35,117 nucleotides of DNA. Source: Hyphomicrobiales bacterium (GTDB taxonomy: Bacteria; Pseudomonadota; Alphaproteobacteria; Rhizobiales; Beijerinckiaceae). The notes beneath the pieces are model-generated. The model searched no databases and had not been told where the DNA came from. It saw nothing but the letters and a program-made list of their open reading frames with translations. Positions 1 to 7,651 of the stretch are shown piece after piece (within the stretch, counting starts at the first letter, position 1; each line of letters opens with the position of its first letter). The translations under genes were made by a program, and so were the position numbers. The stretch spans positions 1-35,117 of the forward strand of contig JAFAHO010000447.1 of the NCBI GenBank assembly GCA_019237205.1, given 5' to 3'.

Positions 1-2
1 CC

Positions 3-608
3 CGCGCATGGCGCAAGGGGCAGAAGAGCGCGGTCACGGTAGTCAATTTCGTGACCGAAGGCTCCATCGAGCATTCGATCCTGCATCTTCTCTCGCTGAA
101 GCAGACGCTGGCGGACGGCGTGCTCGACGGGGCAGCGGATTTCTCCAAGATCGCGATGCCCTCGGGCCGGGCCGCGATGATCGAGCGCATGCAGGCCTTG
201 CTGGGTGGAGGCGAGCCGATTCGGATCAGGACGCTCCCACCCGAGGAGGCGCTTGTCGAGGACGTGAAGGCGCGCCATGGCGCGCGTCTCCTCCATGCGG
301 AACTGCGGGCTCAGCGCGTGCTTCTTGTTCTCGACGCGGAACCGCCGCTCATTGCCGCTGAGCGGGCGCGACTCGCCTCTTCGACGCCTTCGACCGAAAT
401 TCTCGACCGCGGCGCATGGCAGACGCTGCAGCGGCTCGCCGAGGCCGGAGTGATTGGCTTTATCGAGGCCCGCGCGCGCATCCTCCATGAGAGCGAAGCG
501 GGCGGCGGCGCCGGGCAGTGCGCGGCGGGTTCGGTCCCGCCGCGCGGGCCGCCTGACAGCCAGGGGCTACGGTCGGCGCGCGGCACATATACTGACGTTC
601 GCTGGTAG
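3..608 (+). CDS. SNF2-family DEAD/DEAH-box helicase, C-terminal end (5' end outside window)
   Basis: The frame is open from the window edge and begins with RAWRKGQ, which matches helicase motif VI (R.hRiGQ) of SNF2-type ATPases. It is followed by VTVVNFVTEGSIEHSIL, the usual strand and helix after motif VI in that family. These proteins are ATP-driven DNA translocases that remodel protein-DNA complexes. About 200 codons are visible. The last 50 or so (Gly/Ala/Pro/Arg-rich, after LHESEAG) do not look like the family and may be a degenerate or frameshifted tail. The Walker motifs and the N-terminal lobe lie outside the window, so activity cannot be judged. It converges with the cyclase gene on the other strand. 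Confidence 0.75.
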   Translation, partial: RAWRKGQKSAVTVVNFVTEGSIEHSILHLLSLKQTLADGVLDGAADFSKIAMPSGRAAMIERMQALLGGGEPIRIRTLPPEEALVEDVKARHGARLLHAELRAQRVLLVLDAEPPLIAAERARLASSTPSTEILDRGAWQTLQRLAEAGVIGFIEARARILHESEAGGGAGQCAAGSVPPRGPPDSQGLRSARGTYTDVRW

Positions 609-831
609 TGGGCGGGTTTGATTTTCGGCTTTCGACCAGTTGCTGACCTTGAAGATCGGCCCAACGAATGCGTGGGAAGTGCGAGAAAGCGGACTTCGAC
701 CGAACGCGTAGGTTGCGCCCGGAGCGAGCGTTCGTTGACAGTGTGGCGAACGGTCTGCTGCCATTTGGCGGGCGGTGCTTGGCGTCCTTCGAATGAGTTG
801 CCGGCGCGTATCCGCAATCCGGATGTTCACG

Positions 832-2550
832 CTATTTTGGCAGTCCCGCCTTCTCTAGGCGTTCCTGCAACACGTTCCGCCTTTCGAGATCGCGATACCA
901 TTCTTTGGTCATGAAGCTTGTGGTCGTAAGGCTGGGGTTTCCGGCGATCGCCTCATTCGCCAGCTTGCGCGCCTCGTCAAGACAGTCGAGCGCAATCAGA
1001 GCCGCGGCGCTATAAAGACGCGAACGATAGGTCTGAAATACGAGCCTTCCAAATGCCTCGAGCGCCTCTCGATATCGTTCGAGCGCGTAAAGGGCGACGC
1101 CACGCTCCTCGATGCACCAGACCGGGAGGAGAGGATCAAGCGCTTCAGCTTCATCGAGTAGCGAGAGCGAGCGCAACGGCTCTCCCGCGTAGGTCATTAC
1201 GGCGGCGCTGCGAGCTCTCATGTAGGCGTCTGTCGGGTTCATCTCCAATGCTCTTAAGCTGAGCGATTTGGCTTGATCAAAGTTGCTCTTTAGCAATGCG
1301 ACAAAGCCGAGAATGCGATTGGCCTCGGGATCGCAAGGATCGAGTTCGAGCGCACGGCGAATATCCCGTTCTCCCGCTTCAAGATCGAATTCCGGTAGCC
1401 AGGAGGCGGCGCAAACTCTCCAAGCATATGCAGCGGCGTAGTTGGGGTCGGCCCTAATTGCCGTGCTGAACCATTTGACCGCCTCTCGGGCATTTTCGTC
1501 CGTCACTCCTCCGAGCCGATGATGATCGATCCCGCGCAGTAGGCACTCGAAAGCCTCGATATTATCAGGTGCCCTTCGTCGAGCCGCCACTATACTCGCG
1601 TCCTCCATCCGCCCGACGACGGTCGCTGCGATTTTTGAGACCATTTCGTCGAGTACATCCCATAGATCCTCGAAGGGACGGCTTATCTTGTCGCTCCAAA
1701 CTACTGAGCCCGCCTCGGTCTCGGAAAGCATGAGGCCAACTCGGATGGTCTTCCCAATCTTTCGAACATGTCCGTCCAGCACGTATCGGACGCCAAGCGC
1801 ACCGCCGACGCCGACGGGATCCCATTTCGCCTCCGCCAGCGCGAAGACTGCGCTACGCGAGGCGACAGAGAGGCGCCTGAAGCGGCCCAATTCGACGATC
1901 AGCTCCTCGCTCAGTCCTTCCGCGAGGAAGCGCTGGTCCTCATCACCGGCTGAGACTCGAAAAGGCATGATCGCCACGGACGACGGACGCTTTGTCGTCT
2001 CGCTCGAAGATCTGGTCGGCGCGGATTGAAGCCTGTGCGCGCCGATTTCTCCGCGAACTTGATAGACGCGCATTGGCTCGGACAAGTTCTTAAAGCGGCG
2101 CTCGCCGAGATCGTCGAAAATGAATGGTGAGTTGCGGCGAATATGGTCGAACAGCACTCCGCTCACCCAAACCGATCCAGGCGCAGCGGCCTGCTGGATG
2201 CGCGCGGCCAGATTGACGCCATCTCCAACCAGATCGTCGCCGTGCACGGCCACGTCCGAGAGATGGAGTCCGAAGCGCATCTTCAGCGGTTCGACGTCAG
2301 GCCCTTCGGTGCCCGCAAGCGCTACGCCTATCTCTACGGCGCACCGCAGGGCATTGATCGGGCTTGGAAACTCCGCCAACGTCGCATCGCCGGCCCTGTT
2401 GAATATTCTGCCGTCGAACGAGCCGACCTTCTCCGATATCAGGCCCTGACAGGCCGCGAGTCGCGCGAAAGTCTTCTCCTCCGACTTCTCCATCATCGTG
2501 GAGTAGCCGACGATGTCGCCAACCATGATCGCCGCCATTCGACGTTTCAC
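832..2550 (-). CDS. Class III adenylate/guanylate cyclase with TolB-like domain and TPR repeats
   Basis: Residues 1-165 form a class III nucleotide cyclase domain. GDIVGYS carries metal-binding Asp12, AGDATLAEF carries the second, Asp55, and GVNLAARIQ carries the Asn113/Arg117 pair that stabilises the transition state. All essential residues are therefore present. Residues 190-320 resemble the TolB-like N-terminal domain often found behind cyclase domains in Rhizobiales, and residues 350-540 hold several TPR-like helix pairs. No membrane segment is seen, so it is probably a soluble cAMP-producing enzyme regulated by protein contacts. That combination is common and multicopy in this order. The start is GTG at 2550; an in-frame ATG at 2538 is an alternative. 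The signal it senses cannot be read from the sequence. Confidence 0.85.
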   Translation of the reverse strand: MKRRMAAIMVGDIVGYSTMMEKSEEKTFARLAACQGLISEKVGSFDGRIFNRAGDATLAEFPSPINALRCAVEIGVALAGTEGPDVEPLKMRFGLHLSDVAVHGDDLVGDGVNLAARIQQAAAPGSVWVSGVLFDHIRRNSPFIFDDLGERRFKNLSEPMRVYQVRGEIGAHRLQSAPTRSSSETTKRPSSVAIMPFRVSAGDEDQRFLAEGLSEELIVELGRFRRLSVASRSAVFALAEAKWDPVGVGGALGVRYVLDGHVRKIGKTIRVGLMLSETEAGSVVWSDKISRPFEDLWDVLDEMVSKIAATVVGRMEDASIVAARRRAPDNIEAFECLLRGIDHHRLGGVTDENAREAVKWFSTAIRADPNYAAAYAWRVCAASWLPEFDLEAGERDIRRALELDPCDPEANRILGFVALLKSNFDQAKSLSLRALEMNPTDAYMRARSAAVMTYAGEPLRSLSLLDEAEALDPLLPVWCIEERGVALYALERYREALEAFGRLVFQTYRSRLYSAAALIALDCLDEARKLANEAIAGNPSLTTTSFMTKEWYRDLERRNVLQERLEKAGLPK

Positions 2551-2607
2551 GGGAAAGCTTCCCTAAGTCGAAGGAACGCTCACTCTTGCCATGTCATTTT
2601 GTCGCTT

Positions 2608-2820
2608 TCACACGCTGCCGGCAAGTTCGAATCGGAGGAACTCCGTAAGCAATAGCCCGCCCGAATCCAATCTCGGCTCCCGAGAGCCGAATAACTCCTT
2701 GGCGGGCGCTTTGGGCGGTGAGGCATATTTCGCGCTTGCAATGGAAAGATGGCTTTCGCTCGGACTCCGGTCCTTCCCGAGGCGGCCCTTGTAGGCCGGC
2801 TCTCCGCCCTCAAAAGACAT
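2608..2820 (-). CDS. Possible small protein downstream of the integrase (70 aa)
   Basis: A 70-codon frame starts with ATG ten bases after the integrase stop, on the same strand, and ends before the cyclase start. Codon choice looks plausible but no good ribosome-binding site precedes it. I recognise no domain, signal peptide or membrane segment. It could be a last gene of the integration module or simply open non-coding DNA in the 280-bp gap. Confidence 0.2.
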   Translation of the reverse strand: MSFEGGEPAYKGRLGKDRSPSESHLSIASAKYASPPKAPAKELFGSREPRLDSGGLLLTEFLRFELAGSV

Positions 2821-2830
2821 CCCAAGGCGG

Positions 2831-3955
2831 TCAGTCCTTGGCCCGTGTTGGCCGAGACGATCCACGCCTCTGCATCTGGTCCGCAAGCTTCCTAAGCATT
2901 TCGGCCTGCGAAGACACCTCATCGAACGTGTCATCGACCGCGAGACGGCGCAGAATTTCCGCCTGCCGGGCGGGCGGAACTGTGCCATAGCTTGAGAACG
3001 TCGTCAGGCAGCTATCGTGGCCTAGGTTCTGCGACCACGCCTTAAAGGCCTCGGCGTCGGGCTTCAGGTCGTAAGCGACCTGAACGAGTGTGTTCCGGAG
3101 CAGGTGCGGATTGAAATACGGCAGTCCCGCCCGCGCGCAGGCTTCCCGGAAAATCTGGCGAACCGGATTAGCATTGGCCCATGGCGCCCGGTCGAGCGCC
3201 ACCGCTCGGAACGCGAGGTCGTCGCCGGGCGCGACCTTGGTTTTCGGAAACAGCGGGTCGTCGAGTCCATAGCCCTTTTCCTCGCGAAGGAACTTCACCC
3301 AGTCGACGACAATTTGCCTGATATCGTCACCGACGGGGAAGAACCACGTCGTGAAGGTCTTCGCCCGTTTGGTTCGAACGTCGCGCGCATCGTGCTCGAC
3401 CAAGTCGCGCTCGGTGTCGATATGCTTCAAGCGAAATGAAATGATCGCGCGATCGCGGGCGCCCGACAGGATCGCGAAGGCGACGAGCGCCCGGTCGCGC
3501 TTCTCGATTTCCGTTTCTTTCGGCATTGCGTCGATCATCGCGCGCACCTGCGCGAGCGTCGGACAACTCTTGAACCGCCGGGCCGTCGCTATCCTCGACA
3601 GGTTGTCCGGAGCGTTGAAGTACTCCGCGTCCGCATATTTGATCCGCGAGGCATAGCCTGGCTGATCCGCGAGCCATACGAAGAACGCCTTCAACGAGGC
3701 GAGCGTCGCCGCGACGGTCGAGGCCGTGAGAGGCTTCCCTGTTCGCTCATTGCTAGCAGCCATCAGATGGGCCTTGAACCCGCGAGCCTGTTCGATATGG
3801 AACTTCCGGAAGTCGCGCCGTCTGGCGTAATCCTCGAAGCGCTCGATCGCGCTCGCGGCGGCGTCGACGGAAGCGGTGTCGCGGCCCTTCGCGTCCTTCA
3901 GGAACAGGAGATAGCGCCGCTTCACGCGCTCGTTGTCAGCGTTGCGTTTCGTCAT
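2831..3955 (-). CDS. Tyrosine recombinase / phage-type integrase
   Basis: A 374-residue site-specific recombinase that would catalyse integration or excision of a mobile element. Residues 10-125 form an SAM-like core-binding domain. The catalytic domain shows the expected set: Arg167 in SGARDRA, a probable Lys199 in KTFTTWF, the HLLR box (His284, Arg287), His313 in LGHDS and the nucleophile Tyr323 in FSSYG. Length is normal for the family and nothing essential is missing. It is the last gene of a leftward operon with the HTH/zinc-ribbon gene (2-base gap) and the AlpA-like gene, so the three probably form one integration/excision control unit. No tRNA or clear att repeat is seen next to it, and no cargo or conjugation genes accompany it here. 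Confidence 0.9.
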   Translation of the reverse strand: MTKRNADNERVKRRYLLFLKDAKGRDTASVDAAASAIERFEDYARRRDFRKFHIEQARGFKAHLMAASNERTGKPLTASTVAATLASLKAFFVWLADQPGYASRIKYADAEYFNAPDNLSRIATARRFKSCPTLAQVRAMIDAMPKETEIEKRDRALVAFAILSGARDRAIISFRLKHIDTERDLVEHDARDVRTKRAKTFTTWFFPVGDDIRQIVVDWVKFLREEKGYGLDDPLFPKTKVAPGDDLAFRAVALDRAPWANANPVRQIFREACARAGLPYFNPHLLRNTLVQVAYDLKPDAEAFKAWSQNLGHDSCLTTFSSYGTVPPARQAEILRRLAVDDTFDEVSSQAEMLRKLADQMQRRGSSRPTRAKD

Positions 3956-3957
3956 GT

Positions 3958-4431
3958 TTATCGAACCTCATTGAAGTCAGCATTCAGGAGGGCGGAGGCG
4001 CTATCGTCTAGGCGTTGCTCCGCAGTCTGGAATGCGACGTCGAGCCCGCCCCTCATCTGGTCGAGCTTGGCGAGCGTTGTCGCCCGGTAGATCATGCGTC
4101 CACAGGCGGGACAGATGCCGCTCAGCAAGCCTCGCAAGGCCGTGCGCGGGCGATAATCGGCCATATCCAGGGCGGGCCGCTTTGGCGCACGACAGCCGAG
4201 GCAATAGAACTCGCCCGGCTGGCAACGCTGTTTCATCGGCTCGCGCGCCTTCATGAAGGCGCGGAAGTCGGCGCCGTGGATAAGAAGCGGTCGCTTCGCA
4301 TCCGTGGTCTTGAGTCCGGCCGCGATCCATCGACCGATCGTGTGCTTATGCGCCCCGATGAGGGCGCTAAGCTCGCTGATCGTGTAGCTGTGATGGAGTT
4401 TGACGCGGCGGCAGTCGAACCGCCTCGCCAT
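3958..4431 (-). CDS. HTH DNA-binding protein with zinc ribbon, integrase-associated
   Basis: A 157-residue protein. Residues 14-45 (SYTISELSALIGAHKHTIG...) read as a MerR/AlpA-like helix-turn-helix. Behind it two CxxC pairs, Cys77/Cys80 (CLGC) and Cys107/Cys110 (CPAC), would form a zinc ribbon. It sits 3 bases after the AlpA-like gene and 2 bases before the integrase, so it is almost certainly cotranscribed with both. A role as directionality or transcription factor for the integrase is an inference from position; I know of no assigned function for this HTH plus zinc-ribbon combination. Confidence 0.7.
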   Translation of the reverse strand: MARRFDCRRVKLHHSYTISELSALIGAHKHTIGRWIAAGLKTTDAKRPLLIHGADFRAFMKAREPMKQRCQPGEFYCLGCRAPKRPALDMADYRPRTALRGLLSGICPACGRMIYRATTLAKLDQMRGGLDVAFQTAEQRLDDSASALLNADFNEVR

Positions 4432-4434
4432 CGC

Positions 4435-4668
4435 CTACTCCGCGGTCTCGATGAGCTTCCGGATGTCCTCGACCTTCCAGGCGGTGGTGCGCGGCCCGAG
4501 CTTCACGGGCTTCGGAAACCGCCCGGTCTTGACTCCCGCCCACCACGTCGAGCGACCAACCGGAATCGGCCCTTGCGGCGCGAGGATCGACGCGAGTCTG
4601 ACGAAGCCGGTGCGGGGCAGATCGTCCTTGATCTGTTCTTGAATGCTGTTCGAACCTGAGTTTTTCAT
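4435..4668 (-). CDS. AlpA-family excisionase-like regulator
   Basis: A 77-residue winged-helix protein. The core (FVRLASILAPQGPIPVGRST followed by WWAGVKTGRFPKPVKLG) matches the AlpA/excisionase family, whose members bind DNA near attachment sites and steer integrase expression or excision. I chose the ATG at 4668 because an AGGGG motif lies 5 bases upstream. An upstream in-frame ATG at 4683 has no ribosome-binding site and would add an Arg-rich leader. It heads the three-gene operon ending in the integrase, and the inverted repeat at 4701-4727 lies just upstream of its start. Confidence 0.75.
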   Translation of the reverse strand: MKNSGSNSIQEQIKDDLPRTGFVRLASILAPQGPIPVGRSTWWAGVKTGRFPKPVKLGPRTTAWKVEDIRKLIETAE

Positions 4669-4700
4669 CGAACCCCTATGCATCGGAGGACGACGCAGAC

Positions 4701-4727
4701 GGCGACGTTTCACTTGAAATCGTCGCC
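4701..4727. promoter_or_regulatory. 27-bp near-perfect inverted repeat upstream of the AlpA-like gene
   Basis: The arms GGCGACGTTTCA and TGAAATCGTCGCC pair over 12 bp with one unpaired T and a CT centre. It lies 33 bp upstream of the AlpA-like ATG, where an operator or a 5'-leader hairpin for that operon would sit. On the plus strand it is the first of three successive hairpins that end in the terminator at 4780-4817. Confidence 0.45.
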
Positions 4728-4779
4728 GCCGATGCTAGGGTCGGTCCGCTCGGATGAGAGCGCGGAATCAACCCCGCAA

Positions 4780-4817
4780 AGAGCCGCATCGCTGGCAGGC
4801 GAGCGGCTCTTTTTTTT
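4780..4817 (+). terminator. Strong intrinsic terminator on the plus strand
   Basis: The 8-bp arms AGAGCCGC and GCGGCTCT are extended inward by TCGC/GCGA around a TGGCAG loop, and are followed by eight T residues (4810-4817). This is a classical Rho-independent terminator. No plus-strand protein gene lies upstream of it: the only gene there, the AlpA-like one, runs the other way. It therefore ends either a small RNA or the transcript of a lost gene. Confidence 0.75.
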
Positions 4818-5434
4818 GCGCCAGCCGCAGCAAAGTCCAAATGGACCTTACCCCGACCGATTCGAGGATAGCAGCCAACGAGGATCGCAAGCAAAAATTG
4901 GGCGGTTGTCCCCATCTTCCACAGAGGAGGGCAAAATTCCGCTGCGCCGGGCCTTTCCCTAGAGTTGATGCTACTTATTAACAAGCTTCTCCACAATAGC
5001 CGTAATTTTACTGTGGTACTTTCGGCAAACCCAGTCGCCCTGCAATTGTTGGCCTCATTGTTGGCCTTCACTAAGATCGAACTAGGAATTGGTCGCATTG
5101 ACAATGGTTTGTTCTTACTTTTCGATTCCGCCCCTGGCACCAACCTTCGACAAGGGCCTGAAAGGCGTTGGGGTTTGCCGTCGCCGAGGCGCAAATCTCC
5201 ATCGCGGTTGTCCTCCGACATCAGAAGAAAACAAGTTCGTCAAGCAGGCCAGCCCGCTCCACTCCATCCTACGCGACGGACGAACAAGAGGGCGTCAGTG
5301 CAAGGACGTTAGGCCATGCGCCTAGGTTGCAACACGATCCAACTTTTCCAAGGCTTTAGGCGCATTTTTCTGCAACGTTTGGGCGATCGAGTAAGCGGTA
5401 TATCTGTGATGATATATCGACATCGCCAAGCGGA
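4818..5434. other. Gene-poor, relatively AT-rich stretch
   Basis: No convincing gene is seen. The centre (about 4960-5130) is clearly richer in A and T than the surroundings, in keeping with imported or decayed DNA. It holds a 12-bp imperfect tandem (TTGTTGGCCTCA/TTGTTGGCCTTC near 5046-5069). A 33-codon minus-strand frame (5322-5423) follows the AraC remnant but resembles nothing I know. Confidence 0.4.
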
Positions 5435-5590
5435 CTACAACCGCCCGCCCTGCTCCGTCCGCCAGCGGGCAGGAGTGGCCCCGGTCCACTTCTTGAACGC
5501 TTTGGTGAAACCGGCCGCGTCGGCGAAACCGAGTGCGGCGGCGACCCACGGGATCGCCTCTCCTTTTTTGAGGAGACTTTGGGCGACGTC
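5435..5590 (-). pseudogene. AraC-family regulator, C-terminal helix-turn-helix remnant
   Basis: The minus strand encodes a segment with the second half of the AraC DNA-binding domain: an LLKKG...VAAALGF helix followed by FTKAFKKWTGATPARWR, the family signature, then a stop at 5435. The sensor domain and first HTH are missing. Upstream, at about 5590, the frame runs straight into the complement of sulfatase sequence coded on the opposite strand, so the gene was cut by a rearrangement and is not functional. Confidence 0.65.
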
Positions 5591-6525
5591 GAGCTCTACA
5601 CTCGCCAGATCGACGTCTGGGCCGCCTGCATGGCCTACAGCGACCACGAAATCGGCCGCGTCGTCGAAACCCTCGAGAAGCTTGGATGGCCAACACCATT
5701 CCTGCGGCGACTCCGTGGGAAGGCGTGACCGCCCATCCGCCGGTCGACGTGCTGAACGGCTTCAAGTAGGAGCTGTTCAAACTCAAGGAGGACCCGACCC
5801 AGACGAACGACCTGTCTCAGCACGAGCCCGAGCGGCTCAAGCGCATGCAGGAGCTCTGGATGATCGAGGCGATGCGCAACAACGTGCTGCCTTTGAACGC
5901 CTCGCAGGTCGCAGTCCTGACGGTTGAGCGCCCCGGACCGGCGGCCGGCCGGACGCAGTTCGTCTACTCCTCGCCGAACGCGTCGAACCAGTTCGCGGTC
6001 GCGCCCTCGATCCTCAACCGCTCCTACACGATCACCGCCGAATTCGAAGGTCCGCAGGGCGGGGCGAACGGCGTGCTGGTGACCCAGGGCGGGCGGTTCT
6101 CGGGCTACGGCCTCTATCTCAAGGACGGCAAGCCGACCTTCACCCTGAACCTGCTCGATATCGAGCGGCCGAAGTGGCAAAGCCCCGACCCGCTGCCGGC
6201 CGGCAAGCACACCATCGTGTTCGACTGGAAGCCCGAGCCGACCGGCGCGCCGATCAGGCGAGGCGGGACCGGCACGCTGTCGGTGGACGGCGCGGCCGTA
6301 GCGACGCGCTCGTTGCCACACACCCAGCCGTTCATCTGGGCGTGGGACGAGACGTTCGACGTCGGCCTCGACACCGGGACGCCGGTCGACGATTCCGACT
6401 ATCAGGTCCCGTTCCCGTTCACCGGCAAACTGGAGAAGATCACGATCGACCTCGGCGAAACGCTGATGTCGCCCGAGGCGATCAAAGCGATGATGGAGGA
6501 GCTGGCGAAGAAGCGCGATCGATGA
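5585..6525 (+). pseudogene. Sulfatase remnant: internal deletion, frameshift and nonsense codon
   Basis: Clearly related to the intact sulfatase at 31011-33593. It starts inside the catalytic domain (TRQIDVWAACMAYSDHEIGR matches RQANVYAAYLAYTDHEIGR there). It then jumps near 5685 into another frame, losing about 170 residues, resumes at GWMANTIPAATPW, and meets a TAG at 5767-5769 where the family has a codon (probably Trp) before ELFKL. The rest is open to 6525 and encodes the C-terminal beta-sandwich domain, including WDETFDVGLDTGTPVDDSDY. The formylglycine site and metal-binding N-terminus are gone. A piece from 5845 could still be translated as an isolated C-terminal domain, but no catalytic product is possible. 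Confidence 0.85.
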
Positions 6526-6749
6526 GGCGCTTCGACGGGAGGAAGCCTGAATCCCCCTGTCGCGACAGCCCGATCCGCTTTCTCCTCCATCGTCTCGATG
6601 GGCCAGAGAGGGCCCCTTGAGGGGCAAGGCGATTGGCCGCGCGGCGAGCCGCCGAGCCCCGTCTAACGTCTCCCCGCCAGCGGACCGCGAGCAGGGAGAA
6701 GAAATTCCGCAAGCGACAAATCGGAGGTCTTTGCCCGCACCAAATTTCG

Positions 6750-7019
6750 TTGCTTCGAGTGGGACTTCTCGCCGGTTTGATCGTGGCCGCGGCCGACCCG
6801 CACGCGCAATCCGCGCCGCCCTCGCCGCCGTCCGCAAGCGACGTCGGCGGCGACACCGTCGGGCAGAGCGACACCGATCTCGCCAAGAAAATCCAGAACC
6901 CGATCGGCGCGCAGGGCGCCGCGGCGATCTTCGTCAACGGCGACCAGGGCTCGTGGGCGGCCCTGCGCAAGATCGCGATCCGCGCGCGCACCTGGCTCGC
7001 CTGGCTCTATCCGCTGTGA
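6750..7019 (+). pseudogene. Porin-like outer-membrane protein, N-terminal remnant
   Basis: A short frame with a signal-peptide-like start (LLRVGLLAGLIVAAADPHAQ) followed by DTDLAKKIQNPIG. This resembles ADTNLAKQTENPIADL of the porin-like protein at 33942-34922. After that the match is lost and the frame ends in about 30 residues that do not resemble the barrel. In both places the gene neighbours a sulfatase gene, which supports common origin. No convincing start codon with a ribosome-binding site was found, so I treat it as a fragment. Confidence 0.45.
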
Positions 7020-7171
7020 CGCAATGTTGCAGCTTCGGCAGGTTCGTGCGCCGACGACTGCGCCGCTTGGTCAGCCGCGATCCGTCCGTCCGCGAGCGCG
7101 ATGTCGACCGGCGGACCGGCCGACGGCCCGTCACGCGGCAACAGAATGACGCCGGTCAACCGATCGCTCAT
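7007..7171 (-). pseudogene. Amidohydrolase, truncated after about 30 codons
   Basis: The ATG at 7171 overlaps the atzH stop (ATGA), the arrangement of translationally coupled genes. The first 30 residues (MSDRLTGVILLP...VDIALADGRIA) look like the start of a cytosine-deaminase/metal-dependent amidohydrolase family protein, where a phrase such as 'v.IadGrI' precedes the metal-binding His-x-His. After that the sequence becomes unrelated and stops at 7007. The metal site and barrel are missing. The cut lies next to the decayed porin/sulfatase segment, so the operon was probably truncated by the rearrangement that formed the scrap region. Confidence 0.5.
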
Positions 7172-7557
7172 GACGCGGGCTCGTCGATGACGCTGATATG
7201 CGCGGCGACAATGCGCCAGCCGTCCGGAAAGCGAATCCAGGTCTGCATCTGCCGTCCGATCTTCCCCGGCGCATTGTCGCGCCGGAACAAAGTGGCCGCG
7301 ATCGCGCAATCCCGCCCGTAGGCGACGATACGCGTCTTCTCGAGCTTTCGTGCGAGGCCTTGAGGCGAGCGCGCCGCCCGGAACGCCTTGATCGCCTTGC
7401 AGCCGTACAGGTTTTCCGTAGCCCCGTAGCGGATGGCGGCCTCGCTCGGCAGGAAGAAGCGATCGAGCGCCGCGACATCGTTGGCGACGAGCGCGCGCTC
7501 GTAAGCCGAGAACGCGGCCTCGACCTCGGCCTTGGCGTGCTGCTCGTCAATCGTCAT
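7168..7557 (-). CDS. atzH: AtzH/HpxZ family protein (SnoaL-like fold)
   Basis: A 129-residue protein of the NTF2/SnoaL-like AtzH (HpxZ) family. Features are AEVEAAFSAYERALVANDVA, LDRFFLPSEAAIRYG and a C-terminal FPDGWRIVAAHIS. In Pseudomonas ADP, AtzH is described as a decarboxylating amidohydrolase that converts 1,3-dicarboxyurea to allophanate. In Klebsiella-type purine catabolism the relative HpxZ accompanies HpxX and HpxY. It follows atzE by 94 bases and is coupled to the truncated amidohydrolase by a 4-base overlap. The start at 7557 was chosen because the frame upstream is Arg/Ser-rich shadow sequence and MTIDEQ is the usual beginning. Length is normal and cytoplasmic location is expected. 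Confidence 0.8.
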   Translation of the reverse strand: MTIDEQHAKAEVEAAFSAYERALVANDVAALDRFFLPSEAAIRYGATENLYGCKAIKAFRAARSPQGLARKLEKTRIVAYGRDCAIAATLFRRDNAPGKIGRQMQTWIRFPDGWRIVAAHISVIDEPAS

Positions 7558-7651
7558 CGCCGGCGCCTCCTGCTCCAGACGCGGCTGCGGACGGCCGCTT
7601 TCGCGCTGTTCCGTCCCGCCGATCGCGAGCCGTCGTCGTCGGACCTGGCGC

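Noticed and set aside
609-831. Possible gene in the gap between the helicase end and the cyclase gene
   Set aside because: Short frames on both strands lack ribosome-binding sites and recognisable domains.
2620-2700. tRNA-like TTCGAATC stretch and small hairpin near the integrase
   Set aside because: No cloverleaf, acceptor stem or anticodon arm can be drawn; not a tRNA or a clear attachment site.
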